Positions 47,500 through 59,036 of a stretch of 64,000 nucleotides of DNA are shown one piece after another (position 1 is the stretch's first letter; each line of letters opens with the position of its first letter). A program made the position numbers and the translations under genes. The notes beneath the pieces were generated by a model. That model was not told where the DNA came from. It searched no databases and was given only the letters and a program-made list of their open reading frames with translations. Origin of the DNA: Alentia gelatinosa (taxonomy: Eukaryota > Annelida > Polychaeta > Phyllodocida > Polynoidae); contig OX465583.1 of the NCBI GenBank assembly GCA_950022655.1, positions 67,941,652 through 68,005,651 of the forward strand, written 5' to 3'.

Positions 47500-47881
47500 T
47501 TAACCCTTTGGTGCCGGGTGATGCCTTAAGGCATCGCCGCGCATGGATGGATGATGCCTTAAAGCATCACCGTGTGTGGCCGGATGATGCCTTAAGGCAT
47601 CATTTTCTAAGACTTATAAAATCATAGTTTATGTGTAATAACTTTGTAAATAATTGATCAATAATGATGAATTTTTCACAGAATGTTGGTAGAACATTAC
47701 ACTTACGATTTTGAAATACCCATAAAATAACATTAGAGATCACATGTTTTATCACGTGATCAAACAATGAAATAATTACAATTGGCCTGAAAAGACCCCT
47801 CCACTAGCGGTATATACTAACACCATACCCGGCCTTACAGACTTTGCTTTGTCAGAGATGCCTGTGGCGTGAAAGGGTTAA
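47500..47881. mobile_element. TTAACCCTTT / AAAGGGTTAA element with hairpin units
   Basis: About 380 bp. Left end TTAACCCTTTGGTGCCGGG, right end GGCGTGAAAGGGTTAA. Three GATGCCTTAAGGCATC-type hairpins lie near 47518-47600. Confidence 0.8.
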
Positions 47882-48694
47882 GTGGATCCATTTCTGGAAA
47901 TCCTGGTGACAACCTACCCCCACCACTCCCCTCACCGCCCACTACTGCCCATCACTACTGCCCATTATTGCCGATTTATGCCCATTGGAAATCGTCAATA
48001 AAGATAGAATGGTAACAACAAAAAGACTGCCCACTAACTGCCCACCAATGCCCACCAATTCCCACCAATGCCCATACTGCCCTTCACTGGTCAGCACAGA
48101 GCACAGAGAATATCTCACGAGGTGTGGAGTATATCAAGATGTAGCCAATGAGTGGACAATGCATATCAAAGATGAATTGTGAAATCAGGGAAATTTGACG
48201 ATAGCAAATGTATATCCATACACTGAGTGTTGATACATAAAACAGCTCTTTTTACTCCGGGATAAAAACACAGCCTATGGCTTATGTGACATCCTCATTT
48301 CATATTTCCCAGATGCGAGGGAAGAAACCATCAAGTCATGCAATGTGGAGTGTGAGATGAGAAGTAATGGAATGTCTCTGACTCTCTGACAGACAATTCC
48401 ATTTCCTTGATGGTTTTACTATAGTAATCTCCGATTGTAAGTCCTGGGACCTCCCGTGTTCCACACTTGGTAGTCGCTGTCACTCAGATTGACAACCTCC
48501 TCGTGTCTTTTATAACCCCTGTCACTGACGGCCTTCTCTATCCATTGCTGGCTGTCTCCAGTCCCTGCATCCTATGGCCACCCTCCTCGCTGGGATACAG
48601 AGACTGGTACAATCGGTAATGGTGTTGGATTTCTGGCGCTGTTTAGCTCCAGTATTCCCAATAATCTCCATACAGATATCCTGCTGGGAGATCC
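47882..48694. other. intron, no gene seen
   Basis: 47930-48080 repeats CTGCCCA / CCCACCAATGCCC-like words. The rest is featureless. Confidence 0.4.
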
Positions 48695-48846
48695 AGGGAC
48701 CTGTTTCACTAGTTTCGTGACATGTCTGTCACACCATACAGACATTGGGGTTGTCTAGTTTCGTGACAACACAAGTAGCTGCCATTAGGTAAAGACAGAC
48801 ACCAAACGTAAGAATTGGACAAATCTACATGTCATGGAATTGTTTC
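48695..48846. mobile_element. left half of a GGGACCTGTTTCACTAGTTT MITE
   Basis: Left end and about 150 bp of interior (CAGACATTGGGGTTGTCTAG) similar to 28180-28330. Confidence 0.75.
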
Positions 48847-48931
48847 ATATGTCTCCGATATTGACCTTTTGTATCGGAGCCATATCGGGAGGTCTAAATG
48901 TCGCTCGTAGTAGGCGGACGGCGGGCCTAAG
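48846..48931. mobile_element. right-end fragment of the GGCGTCCACC family
   Basis: TGTCTCCGATATTGACCTTT through GGCGGACGGCGGGCCTA, joined to an ACCTGTTTCACTAGTTTCG-family fragment at 48695. Confidence 0.75.
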
Positions 48932-49219
48932 AAAGTAAAACTGTCACAACGCAATATGTGGTCGCAAATAAACATAGTGTAAACCAAGCATTACAAACAC
49001 AGGTTGAGCTGCTCAGATCTGGGCAGCTGCTCACAGTACACCTCACCCACCTACTTTAGGCGCTCAGATGCCACCACCACATAACAGGGACACTCACTGA
49101 CAGCTCAGAGTGAACCCCACTTATCTTAGTTACCCCTTACCTCGGTTACCTCTCACCACCTTCTTCCCCACTCACCCTCTCCTCAAAGCTGGTCGGGAGA
49201 TTCATCAGGAAAGTTGTAC

Positions 49220-49645
49220 TTTCAGCTACAGGCCATTTCCATTGGCTGACGAAAGTGGCTTGCACATAATAATGAAAAATGTTTTGACACACTCTGACAC
49301 AGTTTAGTCCCTACAATAAATCGATCGTCGATTTTAGCTGAATGCCTGTGACAAGGCCATTCTGTTGGAACTATATATCGGAGTTTGTTGGAAACCGCGT
49401 CTGAACACCAAGTCCACTGCTGCAAAACCCCGTTCATTCCGACAGAAAAAAGGTGATTCTATAGGCCGGTTTCCATTGGCCGACGAAAATGGTGTAGATT
49501 TGTTTAGTTCTCCTAATAGTCCATTTCCATTGGCTGTCACCGATCTATAGTGAGGAACCACCGATGTACCTTTGGCACTGTTGACGCAAAATGGAAAAGG
49601 TCTATTAGAAGAACTCAAAAGAGTCAGCCAATGGAAACAGGCCTT
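49220..49645. mobile_element. CCATTTCCATTGGC-family elements, clustered
   Basis: Several arms (GGCCATTTCCATTGGCTGAC, CCGGTTTCCATTGGCCGACG, CCAATGGAAACAGGCC) are arranged as overlapping inverted repeats. Confidence 0.65.
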
Positions 49646-49782
49646 ATTTCTATAATCACATTTCCACAGCTTCGATGGAAGGTGAATTATAGACAATAAG
49701 ATCTGTATCTATCTCTTTTCAATAATCTGTGATACATAATACCGTTCAGCACAGCAGGGCAGGGAACATTATTTGAGACTTA

Positions 49783-50073
49783 AGGCCCATTTCCATTTGC
49801 CGACGAAAGCAGCGGAAATTTTTTGAGTTACACAGAAAGTCTGATGGTGCTGCCACCGACTGTGCGTCGGTATAGAGAAATCAGTAAGGGTAGTAGATTT
49901 CACTCAGTGATGGGTGGTGCCACATTGCTTAATCTAAGCAGAAAAAGCCGTGGGTCATTTCACGAGCTGGGTCGTTTCCATTGACCAATTATAGGTCAGC
50001 AGTGCCAAAAGTCCATCGGTGGGAACTGGCTGTAGATCGATGACAGGGAATCTGCCAATGGAGACGGGCCTTT
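49783..50073. mobile_element. CCATTTCCATTGGC-family element
   Basis: Ends GGCCCATTTCCATTTGCCGA and CTGCCAATGGAGACGGGCC. Interior includes GATTTCACTCAGTGATGGG. Confidence 0.75.
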
Positions 50074-50413
50074 AGTGGCGGAAATTCTTAAGACTGGGTT
50101 CAGGAGCCCCTCCATCACTGTCTACACCAGGCCATCTGTTTCTCTCTGCCCCTGACCTCTCCACAGGCCTGTGCCCCCGTCTCTGTAGCAGTCCTTCCCT
50201 GAATATAAACTCTCATACTGCTGCAGCAGGGAACCCCACTAACCTATGGAGGTGCCCTCTAGGCCTGCTGTTAGCAGTAGGAAGCCGGTTATGAATATCT
50301 CGTATAATAAAGAGTGAGGGAAATGGAGCTATGGAATCTCCAGCCAATCCTTGTTTGCCCCACACATCCCTTGCCTCGATAACTTTAACGTAGAGTTTGT
50401 GGAACATGTTACA

Positions 50414-51122
50414 GTAAGGCTCAGCCCCCACCTACGCCGATGGTCTACGACGTGCTTCCCGATGGCTACAATTTGAAATGCCCACATCGTAGCCTATCGG
50501 AAGGTCCCCGATAGTTCAAAATCGTGGACATGGTTTGAAATGTTGGTAGGGCCAAAAACATAGACTATGGTCACGATTCTATCTATATGTATCAATGTAG
50601 ATATCAGGATGAGTTTTAATATTGAAATATATTATAATGTTGGAAATATGGAATGAATCTGAATAGTATTTTAGAGGTATTTATAACATATCATGATGTT
50701 ATTTTTCAGATACTAATACAATCAAATTAAAAAATATAACTATGATAGAATCATGATTGTGATATATGTTCTATTAAATTCAGACCTTTAAACTTTATCA
50801 AATAATATAATATTTACACCGATCATATATCTATATGCAATCTACCTAATTCCAGAATTTCATAATTATCCACCAAATTTTTTTCCCCGCAAGAGGTATT
50901 TTTCCATTAAATCTGCTGCAATAGGCTACGATGGGCTACGAAGAATCCAATACGATTGGAGTTTTCAATCGCAGCTTATCATGGGGTATTGTAGAGTGAA
51001 TCTTACAAACATGTTCCACCTACTACGATTTTTACTGACCTCATGATAGAATCAGAATGGTGTCGGGAAGGCAGTCGTAGGGCCTATCGGGACTAGAATC
51101 GTGGTAGGTGGGGGCTGGCCTA
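50414..51122. mobile_element. longer relative of the GGCGTCCACC MITE
   Basis: About 709 bp with ends TAAGGCTCAGCCCCCACCTA and GGTGGGGGCTGGCCTA. Interior AT-rich, no open frame of note. Part of its 3' half recurs at 19950-20090. It ends exactly where the element at 51121 begins. Confidence 0.75.
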
Positions 51123-51550
51123 AGAGGGTGCGTCCATCAACCACGACAAGGCTGCGACACGCGCCGACAAGAAAGTTCCTATCAGCTCCTTGTTGCAGCC
51201 TTGTCATGAGGAGGGGAGCTGTCATGAGCCCTTGTCGCAGCCTGTCGGGAAGTGCACGCTCCACCTAAATATTCTATCGTAGACCCCTGTGACACGCCAC
51301 GACACGCCACAACACGGCTCCAAAATCGAACATGTTCGATTTTTTCGTAACCTTGTCGGAAGGCCCCCAACAGGCCCCCGACAAGGTTCATGTCGCAGCC
51401 TGTCGTGGCCTTGTCGTAGCCTCTTGTCGGGAACTGTGGTCCACCAACCACGACAAGGCTACGACAAGGCTTCCTATCGTAGAGCTGTCGTGGACCTTGT
51501 CGGAAAGCCGTTGTCGCAGCCTTGTCATGGTTGGTGGACGCACCCTCTTA
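51121..51550. mobile_element. MITE, CCACGACAAGGCTACGAC family
   Basis: About 430 bp, ends TAAGAGGGTGCGTCCATCAA and TTGGTGGACGCACCCTCTTA; abuts the 50414-51122 element. Confidence 0.9.
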
Positions 51551-51769
51551 ACCTTGGTGAGACAGATTGAGGCAAGAGTGTTAGATGGTTGGTAAAGAGA
51601 GAATACACTCGCTGACGTTTGTGTATTACTATGCTTCAACATACGGCTTACGGCCGCCTGTCCAGCAAACCATCGATTATTGTCCATGTAATATATGTAT
51701 TGTTCTTACCCCTTTCTGCGATCATCGTTTCCGTAACATGCCCAGCTGTCTGATATAAAGACAGAACCA

Positions 51770-52130
51770 CTGGCTGACGAAAATGGCACCGATTAATTGA
51801 GTTCTCCTTAAAGTAGGTCAGTGGTGGCCAACACTGTACATGTCGATATCTGAAAATCAGTGAGGGTACTGTGTATGCCTTGTTTCTGCCGCATTTAACA
51901 GATCCATACTGACAGAACTGTCCTGCAAACACAATGACCATCATCAATGATTTCAAACCCCTTTGATTCTGTCGGCCATTGACCAAGTCAGTCGGTGGTG
52001 GCCTTATTGCATAATCTATGCACAGTTAATTAGTGAACACTTCTCTGCATGTCTGTTTCCATTCACCGATCTGGCATCGGTGGTTCCCAACTGATCGGTG
52101 GCGAATAGTCAGGCAATGGAAAATGGCTTA
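51770..52130. mobile_element. CCATTTCCATTGGC-family element, diverged
   Basis: Begins ACTGGCTGACGAAAATGGC and ends AGGCAATGGAAAATGGC. The interior shows CATTGACCAAGTCAGTCGGT and GTTTCCATTCACCGATC. Confidence 0.55.
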
Positions 52131-53280
52131 TACTTGTCTTCTAACAACAAAGTTCTCGGGCATCTTTCTCAGTAATTCTAATAAATGATATATAATCCCT
52201 TTAACGATGAAACTAGCGCTCTTTTCTCTGATGGCCAAAAGGGAAATACATGCCAGCAGAGCTATAGCGGAAGAGGAATAGAATCTATCCGTGCTGAAAT
52301 TCGATCAGACATTTGTGGAAAGGATGTATAAAATAGAAAGGTTACATTTGCAAACCGATAATGTATTTCATTGTTGCAATTGCCTATTCCCATAAAGAAC
52401 ACTTCAACAGGCACGGCATGACAATGAAGCAATCTACGTAATCTTCGCATTGTCGCACTGCAATGCTTGATAAGCCTGTGATGATAGAGTGGAAAGGGCT
52501 GCGCCTCCTACTCGACCCCCCATTATGTCCTGCCGACATTTTCGCACGTTCCCTGGGTGTCAGTATGGATTATCCATGTCAGGCGCCGGGAATCAGCGAT
52601 GCTGCAGCGTGTGCTGCCCTCCTGTGGCCAAATACGGTACCACGCATGCGCCTGGGTGTCCCTGTCGTGGCTGGTTTTGTCACGTACCATGACATAAAGG
52701 AAATACAATCTAATGTGATTTATAGTGTTTGTGTTATCTTGATAGACATTTCCCTAAAAATGCCTCTTCTAGTTGGCAGCACTGCATATCATATGACAAA
52801 ACCTCAGCGTATGATTTGCCTCCTCGCCGAAGTCACACTTCCAAAACACTCACAGATACATTCTCTGGATGGGAATAGTGCGAGATGGGGAAAGTGGCAT
52901 CACCTTTATCCTACCCCTAATAAAGAACCGTCTTTTATTTAACATAGGCAAATTTTATGTAGCGTGCCATGACACAAAGAAAAACTTGTGTAGCTAGAGA
53001 AATAAAAAAAAAGACCAATCAGCAATCAGGAATTATTCACCTGTGTAAATAGTTCCGGCTGCAAAGCAGAAATTCTGACAGCTATCAAACATGGACGGAA
53101 TCGAGTTGGACTTTCCTAATATCATAAAGTTGTGGAGACGGGGTAGGATAAATACGAAACCGAACTCGAGTTAGACTTGTCAGTGTCTATGCCACTCTGG
53201 TCAGGTCTGTTCCTCACTATGCTCAGCTAACACTTCGCGTAGTAATACACAACCTTTCCGTCATGGCATAAACACTGACT
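52131..53280. other. intron with an unassigned open stretch and a core-box element
   Basis: 52463-52942 is open for 159 codons on + but has no recognisable domain and runs into a repeat at 52905. 52905-53150 is a TTTATCCTACCCCTAATAAA element sharing GTTCCGGCTGCAAAGCAG text with 25680. Confidence 0.4.
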
Positions 53281-53419
53281 TGTAAGTCTAACTCTCCTTC
53301 AGTTTCTATTAATTATTTTCATCCTATCACTGAGAGAGTAGTATCATGCCACTTATCATATCATAATGCACATATTCTTCTTGTCACAGACTGCCGCTGC
53401 GGTTTTATTGAGCATGGAT

Positions 53420-53656
53420 TGTCTGTACAAGGTTCTCACTATGCTCTATGCGAGAAAAATTCTTAAAGAACTAGGCTTAGAGCCTTGAGAATCGACCGGC
53501 CTGCCTCCCGTGCTAAACACATACATCAGTGCAACCCAAAGATTCCTATAATCGCAATGATGCCACCTGGAGGAAATACTGTGGACTTGGCGCCCTTGTT
53601 GCTTTATTTGGACTGGAAAACAGAATACCACTTAGCGATCTTTTGAGAGGGGTGCG
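53420..53656. mobile_element. truncated GCACCCCTCTCATAAGATC-family element
   Basis: Starts inside the left arm (TGTACAAGGTTCTCACTATG), runs through CTAGGCTTAGAGCCTTGAGA and the centre, and ends with a short right arm GAGAGGGGTGCGG. Confidence 0.7.
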
Positions 53657-53699
53657 GATAAACCACTAAGATACGCTTCCTAGGTTAGGGAGAGTTTAT

Positions 53700-53955
53700 A
53701 TAGACTGTCAGCGTGCTGCAAAAACTATCCCTTTACTATACCTGCCTGTCAACTGAGTGACATTGGGAAATGTGCAGATGGCCAGTGTCTCAGTTCTTAG
53801 AGACGTGCCCATCTGACCATGACCAATACCTTCAGATCGGAATACCTCTTTGACCCATTGGTACTTGATACATTTGGTCCTAGAATAGCTATTGTAGAAA
53901 TGGCAAGTTAACTTGGTGGTAACTTCGTTACAGAAAAATGCCCCATAGACCCTTT
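53700..53955. mobile_element. GTAACCCACTTGC-family right half
   Basis: Contains AGAGACGTGCCCATCTGACC and TTCGTTACAGAAAAATGCCC. It lies about 65 bp upstream of the TM3 acceptor minisatellite. Confidence 0.55.
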
Positions 53956-54019
53956 TTATTCTTAATTTTTATAATTCCATGCTAATTCGTAAATGATGAA
54001 CATGAATATTCGTTGCTAG

Positions 54020-54859
54020 CTCTTTACATGATGATATTGCTGTTGCTATTTGCAGGTCGGTACTGCTGCATAAGTATTCTCACAATGATATTGGTGTTGT
54101 TATTTGCAATTTGGCACTGCTGTATTAGTATTCTCACGATGATATTGGGGTTGTTATTTGCAATTCGGTACTGCTATACTAGTATTCTCATGATGATATT
54201 GGTGTTATTATTGTTATTTGTTGTTAATTGCAGGCCGGTACTGCTGTATTAGTATTCTCACGATGATATTGGTGTTATTATTGTTATTTGTTGTTATTTT
54301 CAGGCCGGTACTGCTGTATTAGTATTCTCATGATGATATTGGTGTTATTATTGTTATTTGTTGTTATTTGCAGGTCGGTACTGCTGTATTAGTATTCTCA
54401 CGATGATATTGGTGTTGTTATTTGCAGGTCGGTACTGCTGTATTAGTATTCTCACGATGATATTGGTGTTGTTATTTGCAGGTCGGTACTGCTGTATTAG
54501 TATTCTCACGATGATATTGGTGTTGTTATTTGCAGGTCAGTACTGCTGTATTAGTTTTTTCATGCTAGTATTGGTGTTGTTATTTGCAGGTCGGTACTGC
54601 TGTATTAGTATTCTCACGATGATATTGGTGTTGTTATTTGCAGGTCGGTACTGCTGTATTAATATTCTCATGCTAGTATTGGTGTTGCTATTTGCAGGTC
54701 GGTACTCCTGTATTAGTATTCTGATGCTAGTATTGCTGTTGTTATTTGCAGGTCGGTACTACTCTATTAGTATTCTCACGATGATATTGGTATTGTTATT
54801 TGCAGGTCGGTACTGCTGTATTAGTATTCTCACGATGATATTGGTGTTGTTATTTGCAG
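54020..54859 (+). repeat. minisatellite spanning the intron/TM3-exon junction, repeating the splice acceptor
   Basis: Fourteen full units and a leading partial one, ending exactly at the start of the TM3 exon. Units start at 54056, 54110, 54164, 54234, 54304, 54374, then every 54 bp to 54806. Units 3 to 5 are 70 bp, carrying a 16-bp T-rich insertion; all others are 54 bp. Each unit is the first 27 bp of the TM3 exon followed by about 27 bp of intron end (a CTCAC or CTCAT branch-point-like motif in most, a T-rich tract, TTTGCAG). The acceptor AG has become AA at the ends of units 1 and 2. From 54374 onward the array is open in the receptor frame, each unit reading RYCCISILTMILVLLFAG or a variant. 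Two subtypes alternate (..CACGATGATATT.. and ..CATGCTAGTATT..). Confidence 0.95.
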
Positions 54860-54969
54860 GTCGGTACTGCTGTATTAGTATTCTCATGGTGGCATTGGGC
54901 ACCATTCTCTCCGTACTCATCATAAACCTGTCTCAAAGCCGGCGGCCTGTACCTTTGATATTAGACACG
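54860..54969 (+). CDS. nAChR alpha-like subunit, TM3 exon (shortest form)
   Basis: A 110-bp exon running from the last of a series of tandem acceptors (ttatttgcag at 54859) to the donor gtaagt. It reads RYCCISILMVALGTILSVLI (TM3), then INLSQSRRPVPLILDT, the start of the cytoplasmic loop, where VPLIL sits at the place of the family's MPxW segment and MX helix. It enters in phase 1 and leaves in phase 0, matching the neighbouring exons, and its length equals the conserved TM3 exon of alpha7-type genes. Its first 27 bp also form the first half of the repeat unit stacked upstream (54020-54859). Using an earlier acceptor would extend this exon 5' in steps of 54 bp without a stop, back to 54374. 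Which start is used in the animal cannot be told from DNA. Confidence 0.92.
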
Positions 54970-57204
54970 GTAAGTGTATCCTCAATCCTTCCCAAGTTAT
55001 GTGTTTCGTGCTTTAAGAAGATCGTCCGCTCAATGAAAATTAACCTGTAGTATAGCATCTTAGTGAATATACTTAATAGGGAATGCAGCGTATTTGCCAC
55101 AATGCAAGCACTGTAATCAATGGCGACAAGTCGAAGAGGATAAAACTGTATTTTAATATAATACCTATAAGTAGGACTATCAATGAGTAAATTAGGCCTA
55201 CATATTTGGTATCAAGTAGGAATTCCAGTGCAAAAAGTTGTCATTGTAAAATTTCAGCTGGTTTCATAAAGTGTAAGGATTCTAAAATCACCCTCGAACC
55301 TATTTCCAACTCAGACTCAGGCAACAATATATATTAGAAGGAAACTAGTGAGCTAAAAATTGGTTTGTACTCCACCGAGTTTGACCACGGAGTGATTCAC
55401 GAAGCAAAGCTGAGTGAATTACTTAGTGTTTATCTCACCCTGTGTACATGATCAGGAACATTATCAATCAATAAATAACTCACCTATATAATTAGTCATT
55501 GAGCATTGGGTACACTACCTTCACACCCGTGGAGTATGAGTTACTAGCATTAGGCCAATGGAGAAAAATAGCAGGGTGGGATAAAAGGCAAACTCTTGTT
55601 CTGAATATCAACACACCTATTTGTTCTCTTAAAACACCAGAGGGCTAAGATCGATTCTTCCCTGAGGAAAACTAGATCTCTTGCTTCCATGATACTGTAG
55701 GGGTCGGATTAGTCTAGTGGTGGTTCTTTCGTTCTTCAAAAGAGGTTGTGGGATGTCAGTCCCTACTGTGTAGTGATTCGGTGAACCCACACACACAAGT
55801 GTTACGGGGCCGCCCGGATTATGTAACTCGGCTCATTTATAGGCCGGCTTCGCAGTGGGTGGACCAGCATTCTTGTGCGTTCTCTCTGAGAAGAGTGAAT
55901 CCTTGGATCCTCACATTGGTGGGTTTTCCAAACCCTCTCTGTGGCTAGGTGAGTCCAGTACTCCGGTATCTAGATTAGCCTCCCCAGTTTTACCTGGCAC
56001 ACCTGTGCCAAGGTTCTGTACTTTGGGAATGATCTAACCGGGATCACTTTGAAAAGATGGCAATAAACATCCATTGTTTATTAAACCTGTGGAGTCTGGT
56101 TTTGTGTGAAAAGATTTGTCCATACATACCGAATGTACCGAACTGACATATGTAATTGCTCATAGGCTGGCATATTGCCAGGAAGATATGATCTCTCTGA
56201 GGATAGGTTTCCTCCTTAAGCCCACAGCTTGCGACCGCTACAATACAGTGTCTGGGTAACTCAGGGAAAAAATTAAAGATAGGATCAGAGATGAGCAAAT
56301 AATTCACTTCCCCGTTTAAAAAAGAAGCAGGGTCATTTCGGACTGATCTTTTGGTAACATGACATTTTCCTCAGGGTTAACATCACTTGTGGCATGATAT
56401 TGATTTAGCGAGAAACATGCGCTTCTGTAAAGCTACTGTGCTAGAATAAATGATATCTAATGTATGCGATTTTACTAGGGAATGATGTAATCGCTGCTTG
56501 AACTGTGACACTTTATGTGTTGTGTCATTGCTCTTCTTCTCATGACTTTTCTCATTATAATTGTAAGGATTTGAGTCTTTTATTCAATCTTGTTTTATAC
56601 ACAAAACGCCGGCAGAACTGCGTAGCAGCACTATACGTGGAATTCTGGAAACATTTGCAATGTTTCTTATGATTATTTTATGACCAGCTAATAATGAGAG
56701 CATTTTGACAGGCAAAAGTCAGCATAGTCAGATGACTTATTTTGAATTGTAGGATATACATTGCAGAATAGCGAGCCAATGGCTCTCTGTAGCAAGATAA
56801 TAAAAATTTGCACGCACTTTTTCCAAGTTGTAAACTTGAAAACTTATCCAGGAAATCCCAAATGGAATAGTAAAAAGAAAGAAAAGGGTGTCTCACTGAT
56901 GATCATTATCTAAGGATGTAGTTCTAGCCACGACATACATCTATAATAGAGAGCTATGCACTACAGGGCAGGTTGGGTGAATAGACTATGCAAAAACTGT
57001 GCCCGCAATAAATGGCACAAATTATGGCTTTCAAAGCCAGAATCGAGTGTCAAAGATGTTCTCAACAATCATTTTCTATGGAAAACAGTAAGGTTTTTGT
57101 TAATTTCTTGTACAGACTATAATCATGATGGATATATAGGGGGAATATGTGTATTTATATTACAGACGACATTTTTTTAGTTTTGATGTTTGCTAGTTGA
57201 AAAG
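54970..57204. other. last intron, first half and middle
   Basis: 55380-55590 is a TTTATCTCACCC..GGGTGGGATAAA core element with GTGAATTACTTAG arms. Apart from the possible SINE at 55701, the rest is AT-rich and featureless. Confidence 0.4.
55701..56035 (+). mobile_element. possible degenerate tRNA-derived SINE
   Basis: GGATTAGTCTAGTGGTGG looks like an A-box region and GGGATGTCAGTCCC like a poor B-box. About 270 bp of moderately GC-rich text follows. No second copy was seen in the window, so this is weak. Confidence 0.3.
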
Positions 57205-57643
57205 TAAAGGGGGGCGTCCACCGACTACGACAAGGCTACGACAAGCGGCGACAAGAAAGTTCCAATCGGCGCTTTTCGCGGCCTTGTCGTAGGAACGGGG
57301 ACTTTACGACAGCGTTGTCGGAGGGTGTCGGGAAGTGCACGCTCCACGAAAATTTCTTATCGTAGACCTCTGCGACACACTCCTGACACACCATGACACT
57401 CCACAACAAAGGTCCAGTCGTAGGAAAAATCGAACATGTTCGATTTTGTCGTAACCTTGTCGGAAGGCTCCCGACAAGCTTCCAGTCGCAGCCTGTCGTG
57501 GCCTTGTCATAGACTCTTGTCGGGAACTAGGGTCCACCAACCACGACAAGGCTACGACAAGCCTTCCAATCGTAGGCCTGTCATGGACCTTTTCGGAAAG
57601 CCATTGTCGTAGCCTTGTCGCGGTTGGTGGACGCCCCCTTTTA
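57205..57643. mobile_element. MITE, CCACGACAAGGCTACGAC family
   Basis: About 439 bp, ends TAAAGGGGGGCGTCCACCGA and TTGGTGGACGCCCCCTTTTA. Confidence 0.9.
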
Positions 57644-58247
57644 AACCAGTACAGTTAAGTTCAGATGAGTCGCGCACATGATTCTATGCAAGAGTTCCAA
57701 AACAGAATTACGGTTTGTTAATCTATGAGAAGAGGATAATAATGCATCGATTTGAAAGGCAATGCCCTAATCAAGCCATTAAATTGAACTAAACGGAAAT
57801 GCATAATGCATACGAAACGTTTTGTCAATATTGTTCGCATTGGCCTCGTGCCGACTAACACATATTGATTATCATTTCCCTCGATTGCGTCTCTATACTA
57901 TGTAAATGTGAGTATTGCGTTCAATCGAAGACTGTGTTTGGCTTTCTCCCTGCTTTGTGTGTTTAGTGGCTTAAATGTGTTTAAGTGTGTTTAAATGGCT
58001 GAAGCATTTGGTCTGTTTTCTAAGTGAAACTATCCAGTTCTTGTCTATTGAAAAACCGTGGACATTTCAGTGACATTAATTGTGTAATTCTTCACAAGTC
58101 AAATCTAGTCAAGTAATAGGGTTTACGAAAACTTGATATGCTCTCGGCGGCCATATTGACCTTTTTGGGGTAAAGATAAATGAAGCACCACTAAAGGGCT
58201 CAGTAACACTTTATACTAAATAAATAATAGAATGTGCTGATATCCAG
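57644..58247. other. intron, no feature seen
   Basis: AT-rich sequence with no recognised family. Confidence 0.4.
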
Positions 58248-58673
58248 AGAGAACTGGATCGAGAATCGTATAAATACACAATACTCCACTAGTTAAGGTG
58301 CACCGTAATCGTCATTGAGGCGAAGCCAAGTGGCAATTACAGCGCATCCAAACAAGTGGAGTATTGTATATTTTACAATTTGAGTACAGTTCTAGATTTA
58401 TCTCACCTCTTTCATGGACATGAGAATAGCATCACAATGTCAGAATAATTAGAATTACTTCACAAATCCACATAGGAACCTATAAATCGCCACGTTTATG
58501 TCTTATCTGCTTTCTAACACCCTGGCCGCTCATTGGCCCGTCGATTATGACGTCATCTCACATCACTCTGCCACGACCATGGCGTAGTATTGTCACTTTA
58601 CATGGGTGAACATTGCGTATAATATTTCTAATGTTATACCTATTTCTAAACTTGCACTAGGGGTGAGATAAAT
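58248..58673. mobile_element. copy of the TATATAGAACTGCATCGAGA element
   Basis: Diverged left arm (GAACTGGATCGAGAATCGTA), inner TTTATCTCACC..GGGGTGAGATAAAT pair and an internal CATGGCGTAGTATTGTCACT segment. Confidence 0.7.
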
Positions 58674-58720
58674 TGATATATGAAGCACTTTTCAAGTATT
58701 GGGTGCATCGTATGGCTTGT

Positions 58721-59036
58721 GCACCCCTCTCATAAGATCTCATACTCTCTAAGTGGTATTCTGTACAAGTTTCTCACTACGCTCTATGGCAGAAGAATTC
58801 TTAACGAACTAGGTTTAGAGCCTCGAGAATCCATTGGCATACAGTATTCCTTCTAGGTGGCATCATTGAGATTATAGGAATCTTTGGGTTGCATTGATGT
58901 ACGTCTTTAGCACGGGACACAGGCCAGTGGATTCTCAAGGCTCTAAGCCCTAGTTCGTTAAGAATTCCTCTCCTATGGAGCGTAGTGAGAGTACAGAATA
59001 CCACTTAGAGAGTGTGAGATTTCATGAGAGGGGTGC
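58721..59036. mobile_element. palindromic MITE, GCACCCCTCTCATAAGATC family
   Basis: Same size and order as 9195-9510. Begins GTGCACCCCTCTCATAAGAT and ends TTTCATGAGAGGGGTGCC. Confidence 0.85.

Noticed and set aside
52463..52942. 159-codon open frame on +
   Set aside because: No domain, no splice or start context. Its 3' end lies in a repeat (TTTATCCTACCCC core) and composition is not clearly coding.
54013..54252. Separate multi-transmembrane small protein
   Set aside because: It is the proximal part of the TM3-exon repeat read from intron sequence and stops where a 70-bp unit shifts the frame.
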